From contig NZ_CP128362.1 in the NCBI RefSeq assembly GCF_034274695.1, positions 1 to 64,000 of the forward strand: a stretch of DNA of 64,000 nt, read 5' to 3'. Made by a program: the position numbers and the translations under genes. Shown here piece after piece: positions 26,911 through 35,444 of the stretch (position 1 is its first letter; every line of letters starts with the position of its first letter). The notes under the pieces are model-generated. The model saw nothing but the letters and a program-made list of their open reading frames with translations, was not told where the DNA came from and ran no database searches. Origin of the DNA: Chitinophaga sp. LS1 (GTDB lineage: Bacteria; Bacteroidota; Bacteroidia; Chitinophagales; Chitinophagaceae).

Positions 26911-27368
26911 AGTGGAGCAGCAGAGGTCATTCCTGATAATAAATATCCATTATGGGTAATTACATAACTGCATATAATAAACATAAAAATGCCTACAGGA
27001 TTGGCAGAAAGATTAAAATAATATTATCATCCCCCCATATATTCACAGCTCCCTACGCCTGGCCCTATCCAAGCATTCGGCGGATGATTCCCTGACAATG
27101 ACATAGGGAATCTCAGCCCCAATAGTTCCCGGTATTTCTATGGGTTATATACCATAGCTTAATAGGCTCTATAATTGTCGCTCCTACTATTCCCATGTAT
27201 GGGCATTAATTATTAAAAACAGGTTATCTGATACCTAATAAAGAATAGCAGGCTAAGGGATGGATATTCTTCAGCCTGCTACTTTGCTATTCATATTTTC
27301 GTAGAAAGTCCGCAATCTTAGATAAATCTTCATTAAAAAGGTTCGAAGATTGTCCCCTACAGCCCGCT
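26911..27368. other. Degraded intergenic stretch
   Basis: Apart from the fragment at 27028-27162 and a hairpin with arms AGCAGGCT (27247-27254) and AGCCTGCT (27273-27280), I see no feature. The sequence ends with the 16-bp motif CCCTACAGCCCGCTAA (27355-27370). Confidence 0.35.
27028..27162 (+). pseudogene. Short gene remnant with internal stop
   Basis: One frame reads HPPIYSQLPTPGPIQAFGG, a TGA at 27085-27087, then FPDNDIGNLSPNSSRYFYGL and a TAA at 27160. Gly/Pro/Asn/Tyr-rich composition resembles the end of a large extracellular repeat protein such as Rhs or a secreted toxin, but it is too short to assign. Confidence 0.25.
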
Positions 27369-27410
27369 AAAAGGGACTGATTATCTAAAAGATGATCGGT
27401 CCCTTTTTCG
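27369..27410. terminator. Long hairpin with T-run
   Basis: AAAAGGGAC (27369-27377) pairs with GTCCCTTTTT (27399-27408); inner arms GATTATC and GATGATC extend the stem. It is nearly the same design as 17466-17505 and follows the same CCGCTAAAAGGG leader. Confidence 0.7.
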
Positions 27411-27490
27411 TTTTTTACCGTATTGCCCACCTGTTGGGCAATATGGTAAAAATATAGGTAGGAAATGCTAAAATTTGGGGTGTAAAAGGA

Positions 27491-27727
27491 ATGAAAGATG
27501 GTGCTTTTGTAAGGCATATTTTTTCCATAGAGCTTCCCCAAAATGCAAGGGAAAAGCTTGGTGGCTTGAGACGGGTTATGGAATTTCTGGAACAGGAAGC
27601 GAGAGCTGCTCACGCATCAAGGCTGGAAATATATGGTTATTCTGTATACGCCGATGCATTTAAGTATAGTGAGCAAATGGCGGCTAAGTGGGCAAAATTT
27701 GGTGTAATCCAGGAAGATGTAGATTGA
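27491..27727 (+). pseudogene. Orphan C-terminal fragment, possibly from a polymorphic toxin
   Basis: The frame has convincing protein composition: GAFVRHIFSIELPQNAREKL, then RVMEFLEQEARAAHASRLEI and a Tyr/Ala-rich end. In-frame coding sequence continues upstream of the ATG (VGNAKIWGVKG from 27458) to a TAG, so no natural start is visible. Short single-domain tails like this are found as C-terminal toxins of Rhs-type proteins, and an Rhs/SpvB-like fragment lies 600 bp downstream. I infer a displaced toxin tail; it might also be a small intact gene with an unusual start. No immunity gene is recognised. Confidence 0.35.
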
Positions 27728-27969
27728 TTATATATTTTGCTATGTAAAACTTTCTCTAAAATATTAGTTCCGGATAACCATAGCTTATAATATTTCAGTT
27801 CAATATCATTATGCATTGACAAGAGATTGTTTAAATCGTCTTTTCCTAATATATCAGTTGTGCCTTTTATGCAAGGGTGAAATAATTCTTTAATTGTGTT
27901 TTTATTTTCTGGGGTAAGTCCAACGCTTGTGGTTATCATATAACCGTTAGGAGATAACTTACATAAATA
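27637..27969 (-). pseudogene. Fragment of an nSTAND3-type NTPase/restriction-like defence protein
   Basis: A minus-strand frame reads ITTSVGLTPENKNTIKELF, then HPCIKGTTDILGKDDLNNLL and YYKLWLSGTNILEKVL. This is the conserved linker between the Mrr-like nuclease domain and the nSTAND3 NTPase domain of large conflict proteins, usually over 1000 residues. Only about 80 residues survive, closed upstream by a TAA just before 27969. Coding similarity ends near 27730, where the opposite-strand fragment begins. No P-loop is present. The remnant shows that another anti-phage locus once occupied this site. Confidence 0.5.
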
Positions 27970-28302
27970 TTAAAATTGATGGAAAATATCAACATTAATA
28001 TCAATTTTATAGCTTAATGTCGGCAATTAACAACATTAATACAACCTATCAACAAACATTATTTAAACACCTTCAACGATATCACATATCATACGGTTTA
28101 AGTAGTTAGGATACCATTACTTATGGCTTCATTTATTCTTACACATAAACTCCCATCAATAAATCCCAACTCTTTTAGCATAGCATCTACAAAACTTGAA
28201 GTTTATTCTCTCCCCAAGTAGAAAAAGCATCCAAATATTTAGACTTAGAATTTATTCTGTTCGCGAAAGGCGATGAGTTAGATACCTACTTGTCTCCATT
28301 TT
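27970..28302. other. AT-rich gap between gene fragments
   Basis: About 330 bp; no ORF, hairpin or repeat that I can support. Confidence 0.4.
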
Positions 28303-28488
28303 TTGAAGTTTCAAAGCCAATACTTACGTGCCTACCCGAACAAGTCCTTTTGGGGCTATATCAGGTCGTTAGGAATGGATCTTGGTTACGTCTTGACCCT
28401 CAGGCAGCATCTCAGTAGTGTGGGATTGGGCTGGAGCCTGAATGCAGGAGGTATGATTTGCATTGTAGAACTTTGGGTTGTGTTTTGA
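28303..28488 (+). pseudogene. Rhs/SpvB-like fragment
   Basis: A 61-codon frame beginning at a TTG contains SVGLGWSLNAGGMI, a motif typical of the N-terminal part of Rhs/YD-repeat and SpvB-like proteins in Bacteroidota (form VGLGWSLNAGG). The sequence before and after the motif does not continue the family, so this is a shuffled or badly decayed remnant of a gene usually thousands of residues long. Confidence 0.4.
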
Positions 28489-28552
28489 TAAGTTACTTTA
28501 GCAAACGAATTGGGCTTCTTTTTCAAATAGGAATTAAACTAAAACCTTCCGT

Positions 28553-30202
28553 TTACACTGAAGTAGCCAATACACCATCCGCAGCCTTATTACCCCAGTA
28601 AAACGCCTCTTCAAATATAGAAATCCCACTCAGATCTGAATGGGCAAACAAGATATTCTTATGCTTACTCTCCCGCGCAGCCGCTATGTTCGTCCCCGTT
28701 ATAAATCCAACTGTAGGGCGAATCATACCATGCCCCCATATCCATACTTCAATGTCCTTAATGAGCGCGTGAACTCCAGGATGTGCTACTTCCATATCAT
28801 CAGTTATCAATTTCACCCATTGCTCATGTGGCAAATTCAATGCATATCTACGGGAATCAGCAGGTGGCAGGTGATCCAGCGGCAGGTAATATGTCAGCAC
28901 CTGCTGTGTAGGGGCCTCCAATGTTAAGCGCTGATGCTGTGCATTTACATAGCCCAAGGAACGACTTTTGTAAAAAACGTTGTCCCAGCACAATTGGAAC
29001 CCTTTTGAATCAGATAACGGATCGAGGGTAATATTAGCTACCAACCACGGTGAATAGTTGAAATTATGATCGTAATCACCATCCGGTAATAACCGATGCG
29101 TAACGAACTGCGGTGTTGCCATGATACAGGTGTTAGCAATGATTCGTTTTGTAGTACCTGTTTTTACATTCAGGTAATCGACCCATACTTTATCACCGGC
29201 AGGTGTTACTTTATATGCCAGACTATCAGTCTGGATACGCTCTCCTATAATATCACTCATCTTTTTCACCAGGTGTCCATTCCCTTCCGGCCAGGTAAGC
29301 ACCGCAGCATTATCTGCATTGGCAGCCTTGCCCTTGCGGGAAGCAAAATAATGAATACCTGCCCATGCACTTATTATCTCTATACCAGCCCCATAATCAT
29401 CCCGGCAACAGTAATCCAGATACCAGTAAATTTCTTCTGAATGATACCCCTCATGCTGCAGATATGCTTTCATTGAGATATTATCCAGCGCCTGTGTTTC
29501 CGGATCTTTTGAGCTATGGACTACAGGTATATCGAACAAGTACAGGTTATCACTGCCCTTCTGCCAACGCAGCTTTTCCATCGTCGCAAAGAAACGGCGA
29601 AATTCTGCCTGTGCTGCATCACTCACACCAAATTGCGGTACCAATCCTTCCTGCCAGCGATTACGAATAAATAACCGCTCTTCCGGATCATAACGAAGAT
29701 CTGTCTCCTGATAGACAGGCAACTGCTTATCGTCATAACCCGTGATCATACCAATATCGTGCAGAAAGTCCAGCAGTGGCTGATTATCCAGGCTCGCAAC
29801 AGGCAGATAATGCGCCCCTAACGGATAAGCAGAATAAGCATTTTCTCCATTCGCAGCATTGCCACCGGGGTGTGATTCCAACTCCAGTACTTTGAAGTTT
29901 GTGTAATTATTCTTTAGCAAATGATACGCAGCTGAAAGTCCTGAAATACCACTACCGATTATTACCGTATCGAGGATTTCTGTTTGATCAGGTGTAGCAA
30001 AGGAACCATTACGGAGCTGATGACCAATAGCTGCAGAGGCACCGTTTATTTTACCTTTTATATGCGCATATTTATCCTTTCTCCTGCTACAGGCGATAAA
30101 CTGTGTCTCCGTGACAGTAGCCCCGGCAATCAGCGCCATATACCAAAGAAAATCTTTGCGGGTAAGTATTTTACTCCTGGTATTTTCCCCATTCATCTTC
30201 AA
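28553..30202 (-). CDS. FAD-dependent amine-oxidase-like oxidoreductase
   Basis: This 549-residue protein has a dinucleotide-binding motif VIIGSGISGLSAAYHL at about 82-97 and a second FAD contact LELESHPGGNA near 111-121, as in flavin amine oxidases. The N-terminus has a twin-basic-like TRKDFLWYMALIAGATV segment, followed by FIACSRRK. This suggests Tat-type export or membrane attachment, possibly as a lipoprotein. It overlaps the upstream aminopropyltransferase gene by 32 bp and is the last gene of the operon. With AdoMet decarboxylase and aminopropyltransferase nearby, a polyamine or polyamine-conjugate oxidase is a reasonable inference. Carotenoid-type desaturases share the fold, so the substrate is open. 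Confidence 0.75.
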   Translation of the reverse strand: MKMNGENTRSKILTRKDFLWYMALIAGATVTETQFIACSRRKDKYAHIKGKINGASAAIGHQLRNGSFATPDQTEILDTVIIGSGISGLSAAYHLLKNNYTNFKVLELESHPGGNAANGENAYSAYPLGAHYLPVASLDNQPLLDFLHDIGMITGYDDKQLPVYQETDLRYDPEERLFIRNRWQEGLVPQFGVSDAAQAEFRRFFATMEKLRWQKGSDNLYLFDIPVVHSSKDPETQALDNISMKAYLQHEGYHSEEIYWYLDYCCRDDYGAGIEIISAWAGIHYFASRKGKAANADNAAVLTWPEGNGHLVKKMSDIIGERIQTDSLAYKVTPAGDKVWVDYLNVKTGTTKRIIANTCIMATPQFVTHRLLPDGDYDHNFNYSPWLVANITLDPLSDSKGFQLCWDNVFYKSRSLGYVNAQHQRLTLEAPTQQVLTYYLPLDHLPPADSRRYALNLPHEQWVKLITDDMEVAHPGVHALIKDIEVWIWGHGMIRPTVGFITGTNIAAARESKHKNILFAHSDLSGISIFEEAFYWGNKAADGVLATSV

Positions 30203-31700
30203 AATATTGCACCAGTACCTGGTTGTTTAAATGATTTGCCTGCACGTCTCTCTTATACATATCAGCGGAGAACTGGCACATCTGTGGGAAAACATCCGCA
30301 GCGAAATAACGCAGACCAGCAGGTATCGCTGTATGATGATCTGTGAGAGATGTGGGAGACGCCATCACATATCCCCATTCCCCAAATGAAGGTACATAAG
30401 TATGATAAGGAATGGTATGGTATCCACAATCGTGTAGTGTTTTGTCTACACACCAGAATGCTTTAGGAGCCACAAATGGCGAAGTAGATTGTACAACGAT
30501 AACGCTGCTGTCACCCAGTGAATGTCTCAGCTCTCTATAAAAAGCTGTGGTGTATAGCTTACCCACAGCATAGTTACCCGGATCAGGAAAGTCGATCACC
30601 ACAATATCGAATAGCTTCTCATTTTTCTTGAGCCACTGAAAAGCATCAGCATTGATCACCTGCAACCTGGAAGAACTGAGAGATTGCTTATTCAGTGCGG
30701 ATAACAGCGAACTTTCCCTGAACAGCTTCGTTATACTCGCATCGAGATCAACGAGCGTGATGCTTTCTACATCTCCATATTTTAGTACTTCACGGGCCGC
30801 CATGCCATCTCCCCCACCCAGTATCAGTACACTCTTATGTTGTGCACCATACAGCATGGCAGGATGTATAAGCGCTTCGTGATAGCGGTATTCATCCGCA
30901 GAGCTGAACTGAAGATTGCCGTTAAGGTATAATCTCAGCTCATAATTATTGCGGGTGATAACGATACGCTGATAAGGAGATGAATGGGAAAAGATAACAG
31001 GATCGCGGAATGCCAGTCCTTCCGAAAAGGACATGATCTTATTTGCCCAGGCAAAAATGAGCAACAGCACCACGATCACAGCCAATGCTTTGAAATTTAA
31101 GTACCTTGCCCATTTTACCTCCGATCTGAATTTCACACAGACAAGGATCGCTACCAGCACATTGAGCACACCAAAGAAGCATGCGGTACGTATCAATCCT
31201 AAATAAGGAACGAGTACCAGCGGAAAGACGATTGATGCCAACAACGCACCGATATAATCAAATGTAAATACCCGTGATACCAGATCGCGGAATTCATACC
31301 TATTCTTCAGAATGTTCATTAACAGGGGTAGCTCCAGACCTACCAGTGTACCCGTAAGACCTACCAGCAAATATAAGATTAGGCGAAAAGAGGCTGCCTG
31401 GTCGAATAAAAGAAAAAGGACGGCGGGACTGATACCACCGATCAGGCCTACAAGGATTTCCAGCTGAATAAACCAGCTGAGCAATTCTTTTTTAAAGAAA
31501 CGGGACAGGTATGCCCCTATCCCCATAGAGAACAGGTAGCAACCGATGATGGTGGAGAACTGTGTAACGGAGTCGCCTAGTAAATAACTGGCAAGCGTAC
31601 CTGCTATCAGCTCATAAATAAGTCCACAGGTGGCGATTACGAATACTGATAGTAATAACAGGAATTCCAACGGCCTATTGATCTTAAACATATTCGCCAT
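30171..31700 (-). CDS. Membrane-anchored spermidine synthase-like aminopropyltransferase
   Basis: This 509-residue protein has about seven hydrophobic segments in residues 10-220 (e.g. FLLLSVFVIATCGLIYELIA, LILYLLVGLTGTLVGLELPL), then a soluble aminopropyltransferase domain: VLILGGGDGMAAREVLKYG near 288-306, ITLVDLDASI, and IVVIDFPDP near 374. Polyamine synthases transfer aminopropyl from decarboxylated SAM, and an AdoMet decarboxylase is encoded three genes upstream. The membrane anchor suggests the product is used at the envelope. The gene abuts the small membrane protein gene at 31700 and overlaps the oxidoreductase gene by 32 bp. The domain call is firm; the acceptor is unknown. Confidence 0.85.
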   Translation of the reverse strand: MANMFKINRPLEFLLLLSVFVIATCGLIYELIAGTLASYLLGDSVTQFSTIIGCYLFSMGIGAYLSRFFKKELLSWFIQLEILVGLIGGISPAVLFLLFDQAASFRLILYLLVGLTGTLVGLELPLLMNILKNRYEFRDLVSRVFTFDYIGALLASIVFPLVLVPYLGLIRTACFFGVLNVLVAILVCVKFRSEVKWARYLNFKALAVIVVLLLIFAWANKIMSFSEGLAFRDPVIFSHSSPYQRIVITRNNYELRLYLNGNLQFSSADEYRYHEALIHPAMLYGAQHKSVLILGGGDGMAAREVLKYGDVESITLVDLDASITKLFRESSLLSALNKQSLSSSRLQVINADAFQWLKKNEKLFDIVVIDFPDPGNYAVGKLYTTAFYRELRHSLGDSSVIVVQSTSPFVAPKAFWCVDKTLHDCGYHTIPYHTYVPSFGEWGYVMASPTSLTDHHTAIPAGLRYFAADVFPQMCQFSADMYKRDVQANHLNNQVLVQYFEDEWGKYQE

Positions 31701-31912
31701 TATTTGTGATAGAAAGTATGAACGCCGGAGTGACCGTTCTGTCTATCCTGGCCAGGTACGTATTTCTCTGTACTGGCGCAATTGCAGACACGATAACCGT
31801 AATGATTCGCGATCACAAGTAACACCAGCAGTATAGATGCAACACTTATGATGAAGCCATCTCTTATCCAGATTCTGCGTATTATATTGAATGGACTGAT
31901 ATTTTCTTCCAT
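31700..31912 (-). CDS. Small single-pass membrane protein
   Basis: This is a 70-residue protein if it starts at ATG 31912 (MEENISPFNIIRR); an upstream in-frame start at 31939 would overlap the DUF4178 gene. One membrane segment (IISVASILLVLLVIANHYGY) is followed by a short tail with two Cys (CNCAS) and His/Gly-rich C-terminus. It lies between the DUF4178 gene and the aminopropyltransferase gene with almost no spacing, so it belongs to that operon. Related clusters in other bacteria have DUF350 or DUF4247 membrane proteins at this place, but this is too short to be assigned to either. Confidence 0.6.
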   Translation of the reverse strand: MEENISPFNIIRRIWIRDGFIISVASILLVLLVIANHYGYRVCNCASTEKYVPGQDRQNGHSGVHTFYHK

Positions 31913-31916
31913 GATA

Positions 31917-33161
31917 TTATTCCCAACGTTTTTTTTCAAAAAGATAATTCCAAATTTGGACGAGTATACATATCACCAACATAATTAAGGAGAGAAAGAA
32001 CGGGTTCCATATTGTATATACATTCCATGTGGCTGTTACTGTAGCAAATACCGGCGACCCGTAGTTTTCTTTATAGGGAGTAACTACGAGATGATACGTA
32101 CCCGGAGGAATGCTACAAACAAAAGCAGAGGCTACTTTATCTCCTTCCTCCCAGCTTTCTCCATCGGAATACCCATGATAGTAAGATGATTCCAGTGCGA
32201 CAGTCTGCTCCTTACCATCTTTTTCATTGACAAGATCGATATCAGTTGCACACCAGTTGTTATCCACATCCCCTCTGATAGTAACTTCCATATTGGACAT
32301 TTTATAAACTACAAAGCTTTCGCTCACCCGGGGGCGGTTCATAGTAGTATCATCCACTTTCAGTTGCATATAGGATACTACCTTCCGGCTTGTATCAAGG
32401 TTATAATAGTACTGGATGACGAATGCCAATACACAAAAAATCATAACACCGACTAAGCTGCGGAACCAGTCAAAATTGATATAAAATGGCTGGGCCGCCG
32501 CTACGCCAGTACGACGCGGCATCCGGCCACCATTGAGGAATCCTTTGCTAACTTGTTTTGGACGTATGTACTCTCCAAAAAATAGATCAATCTCCGTCTT
32601 AGTAGTATATTCAACTGCCAGCAATTGTGGAGGAGCGATATATTCGAAGCACTGGATGTTTTTGGAGAAGTTGATATCAAAATGAAACTCTCCTCTTACC
32701 GCATGGTAAAAAGCATGATAATTGTGAAAGTGTTTAAGGGTAACACCATCGACATCTATTGTTGGCGCATATTTCTGAGGAGGCTCATATACCAGCCCAT
32801 CGTTTTCCGTTGGGGAAAGTAACAGCCAGTGACCATTAAATGTAGAGAGAAAGATGTTTACATTATCCTCATTCCTGCGGAGGGTATATTCTACCCAGCA
32901 GTATTTGTCAGGACCGACTTCTACGCGTTCTGCGTAGGTAATGACAGTATATTCTATGCCGTTGATTATACCAGTGGCTCCCAGGGGGATCAGCTGGTGG
33001 TATTTTGGTTCGTTGAGCTTACCTGTCAGCCTGAAAGCTAAAGGTGCCAGCGATTCTTTATGTAGGGTGGAATAACAATAATGACAAACAAATACTTCTG
33101 TTCTTACGGGATCAAAAACTGACAGGATAGTACTACAAATGGGACATTTAAAATTGTTCAT
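31917..33161 (-). CDS. DUF4178 protein with zinc ribbon and membrane helices
   Basis: This 414-residue protein starts with a zinc ribbon (CPIC at 5-8 and CHYC at 26-29), followed by two DUF4178-like beta domains (IPLGATGIINGIEYTVITYA, WVEYTLRR, then LSTFNGHWLLLSP). Two membrane segments follow: VGVMIFCVLAFVIQYYYN near 246 and a C-terminal FFLSLIMLVICILVQIWNYL. Between them is a beta-rich, probably extracytoplasmic domain. DUF4178 genes are repeatedly neighbours of AdoMet decarboxylase and spermidine synthase-like genes, and have been linked to PspA-type envelope stress systems. It follows the decarboxylase gene by 11 bp. The molecular role is not known. Confidence 0.75.
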   Translation of the reverse strand: MNNFKCPICSTILSVFDPVRTEVFVCHYCYSTLHKESLAPLAFRLTGKLNEPKYHQLIPLGATGIINGIEYTVITYAERVEVGPDKYCWVEYTLRRNEDNVNIFLSTFNGHWLLLSPTENDGLVYEPPQKYAPTIDVDGVTLKHFHNYHAFYHAVRGEFHFDINFSKNIQCFEYIAPPQLLAVEYTTKTEIDLFFGEYIRPKQVSKGFLNGGRMPRRTGVAAAQPFYINFDWFRSLVGVMIFCVLAFVIQYYYNLDTSRKVVSYMQLKVDDTTMNRPRVSESFVVYKMSNMEVTIRGDVDNNWCATDIDLVNEKDGKEQTVALESSYYHGYSDGESWEEGDKVASAFVCSIPPGTYHLVVTPYKENYGSPVFATVTATWNVYTIWNPFFLSLIMLVICILVQIWNYLFEKKRWE

Positions 33162-33172
33162 GGGTATAAATG

Positions 33173-33526
33173 TTATCTTCTCAGGGAATGGGATTCATGA
33201 CGGGTAGCTTCGAAGAAGCGCAGGATCTCCTGCATGATCGCTTCGGTAATCAGGTCATTGTTCTTCCTAAAGTTAGAGAGGAATACATCGCAGGTACATA
33301 AGCCGTATTCCGGCCAGGTATGAATAGAGACATGCGACTCCGTCAAACAGTGTACGGCGGTGAATCCGCCACCTGGAAAATCATGAATGTTGTGCCCCAC
33401 AGCTGTCAGCTGATGTTGATCGATTTGTTCCTGAATGAATGTTTTCCAGTAGCTGCTATGCTGTAATAAGTCTATTCTCGGGGAGTACACTGTGGTTAAC
33501 AGGTGTAATCCCGGCTGGTATTGCAT
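33173..33526 (-). CDS. speD: S-adenosylmethionine decarboxylase proenzyme
   Basis: This 117-residue protein is the short bacterial AdoMetDC type. The self-cleavage motif is LTESHVSIHTWPEYGLCTCD near 61-80: cleavage between Glu and Ser creates the pyruvoyl group, and the downstream His and Cys are the known processing and catalytic residues. The product, decarboxylated SAM, is the aminopropyl donor for the aminopropyltransferase in the same operon. It is the first gene of the five-gene minus-strand unit. Upstream sequence 33527-33687 should contain the promoter. Length and motif leave little doubt. Confidence 0.9.
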   Translation of the reverse strand: MQYQPGLHLLTTVYSPRIDLLQHSSYWKTFIQEQIDQHQLTAVGHNIHDFPGGGFTAVHCLTESHVSIHTWPEYGLCTCDVFLSNFRKNNDLITEAIMQEILRFFEATRHESHSLRR

Positions 33527-33687
33527 AAGGATAAATAATGATTGGGAGCAAGATATTACAAAATTGGGAAATTGTATCCTAAAATTAGCTGAATGAGGGG
33601 GGGGATGGCCCAGGAATGCTGCTATGCACTTATCTTATTGAGCGGCAAGTTCTTTAGATACTCTCTCTGTGAAACCCTTCTTTTCTA

Positions 33688-33981
33688 TTAGGAACTTACG
33701 AACTGCCTCATATTCGGATTTGACCCAACTAATGCGGCAAATATACCCTTTGGGGGAGTATTATAGTACTTAAACCGTGCTTCTTTTTCCATCTCCGGCA
33801 TCCCATCCGCGCCTTGAGAAAAATCTATGGTAATATCTACAGGCAGATCAATATTGTCAGATGCAATACGATGGTAAGCTGTTATCATTATATAGAAAAT
33901 TTGTGTGTGCGAATTAATATTTTCATCATCAAGAATCCTGTAAAAAAAACAATAGGCAAGGGAGTTATTAAAGATCCTCAT
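33688..33981 (-). CDS. Hypothetical small protein
   Basis: This 97-residue protein is not recognised. The first 40 residues are aromatic and hydrophobic, the rest is polar (ITIDFSQGADGMPEMEKEARF). No signal peptide cleavage site is convincing. It starts 23 bp after the stop of the propeller-like gene on the same strand, so the two may be co-transcribed and functionally linked. It might be the C-terminal part of an older gene, since there is no ribosome-binding site. Confidence 0.4.
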   Translation of the reverse strand: MRIFNNSLAYCFFYRILDDENINSHTQIFYIMITAYHRIASDNIDLPVDITIDFSQGADGMPEMEKEARFKYYNTPPKGIFAALVGSNPNMRQFVSS

Positions 33982-34003
33982 GGCTTTTTAACAGCCATAT
34001 GAC

Positions 34004-35224
34004 TTACCACTTCAAAGGTCCGTCCTCACTTTCCCAAAAAATCCAGCGGCACTCTTCATAATGTTTACCTGTGCCAATAGTATGGTTATCACGTTGACCG
34101 GCATTGAGTTTCAACTGATGTAGCCCGCCTGCATAGGTACCAACGTATAACGTGCTTTCATCTTCAGAAACAGCCATTCCAGAGATCGTGCCTCCTATAT
34201 AATATTGCCACAGGTATTTCCCCTTATAGTCATATGCTTTAATATAACCGGAGGCATTACCCCATATAAACCCTTCTTCAGTAGCTACCCCCGCATATAC
34301 ACGGTCTTCTTCATTAATAACTTTCGGCTTTTTCTTCAGATTATTGGTTGGAACTATAATTGTAGCGCCATGATACATATGACAGGAATTGAGCAACACC
34401 TGTGCACCATCTTTTGAGAACATGGTGTAGTGAGGGTATTCAGATGCAGGCGCAATATTAAATATGCCATTGTTACCACCAACCCTGTGGTTACTAGCCT
34501 GTTCACCAAAGCTAATCAGCTTATTATCGGGAGATAAAGCACCATGCTCCATATCTATCTCTGTGCCGTATTCCGCATCATCATCATCATCTTCTTCTTC
34601 CTCCTCCTGGGAATATACAGGATGAATCAACACACAATCTCCATTTATAGTAATATAAATACCATTTGGTGTGATGAGCAATACCTGCAGGCCATCGTTA
34701 AATGGTATCATCTGCGTGATCTTCATTTCCGGATACTTAAACTCATAAATAACGGCTCCATCCCAACCTGCTGTAGTGATGATCCTATTCTTTGACGCGA
34801 TGGCAAAACAGTTATTCCGGGGCGATTTACCAATCGCTACGATAGCCGGATCCAGTTTCTCCAATTTGTCATTTTGGGGATCCCACAGGTAGGACTGTCT
34901 TTTTTGGTAAGGAGCGCCGGTCAGGAATACAACTCTGTCAGCATCTAAAAAATGAATATCCCATATTGATTCGCACTTTTCGGAAATGTATTTTGCAAAT
35001 GGGGCTAATGACGGAGGGCAACTTTCACGAAAAGCATTTACTGTGTTATTTTTGTTAGCCTGGCGGAGAGCGGCCAGGATTTCCGGGGCAAGGTGCTCAC
35101 GCTGATCGGATATTTCTTTTTGTACTACTTTGTCCCATCCATGCGCAGCGGCATAAGCTACCATTTCATTGATTTGCTGAGCGAACAAAGCTCCTTTCTC
35201 ATTCCATTCTTTTAAAAATGACAT
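34004..35224 (-). CDS. Beta-propeller-like protein with acidic insert
   Basis: This 406-residue protein has an N-terminal helical region of about 80 residues followed by repeating beta blades of WD40/PQQ type: SIWDIHFLDADRVVFLTGAP, TTAGWDGAVIYEFKYPEM, GFIWGNASGYIKAYDYKGKY and ISGMAVSEDESTLYVGTY. A run of ten consecutive Glu/Asp near residues 207-217 interrupts the blades and may be a flexible or metal-binding loop. No signal peptide, so it is probably cytosolic. It stands at the start of a two-gene unit. Proteins of this form often mediate protein contacts. No enzyme motif is visible. Confidence 0.6.
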   Translation of the reverse strand: MSFLKEWNEKGALFAQQINEMVAYAAAHGWDKVVQKEISDQREHLAPEILAALRQANKNNTVNAFRESCPPSLAPFAKYISEKCESIWDIHFLDADRVVFLTGAPYQKRQSYLWDPQNDKLEKLDPAIVAIGKSPRNNCFAIASKNRIITTAGWDGAVIYEFKYPEMKITQMIPFNDGLQVLLITPNGIYITINGDCVLIHPVYSQEEEEEDDDDDAEYGTEIDMEHGALSPDNKLISFGEQASNHRVGGNNGIFNIAPASEYPHYTMFSKDGAQVLLNSCHMYHGATIIVPTNNLKKKPKVINEEDRVYAGVATEEGFIWGNASGYIKAYDYKGKYLWQYYIGGTISGMAVSEDESTLYVGTYAGGLHQLKLNAGQRDNHTIGTGKHYEECRWIFWESEDGPLKW

Positions 35225-35444
35225 ACAGTAGCATTCTTTATTATAAGAGTTTGTTAAATTGAATAAACAAATTAACTAATTTCACAATACACCAGAAATA
35301 AAGTTGAGATATTGCCCCTAAAGATTGAGGCCATTATAATACTATCCTTTTTTTGTTTTTCATTTTCGGTTACAACATTGTCAAAAACGGTTACTTCTTT
35401 TGGGGGAGTTGTAAAGACATTTGCAACAACAAATAATACAGAAA

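Noticed and set aside
27340..27370. GGTTCGAA followed by a conserved 16-mer, looked like a tRNA T-arm and 3' end
   Set aside because: No matching acceptor, D or anticodon arms upstream and T-stem pairing is poor.
27287..27613. Minus-strand 108-codon ORF
   Set aside because: It runs antisense through the terminator and the better supported plus-strand fragment; only its last 25 residues look protein-like and no family matched.
29096..30346. Several plus-strand ORFs opposite the FAD oxidoreductase
   Set aside because: Shadow frames of a gene with clear FAD motifs.
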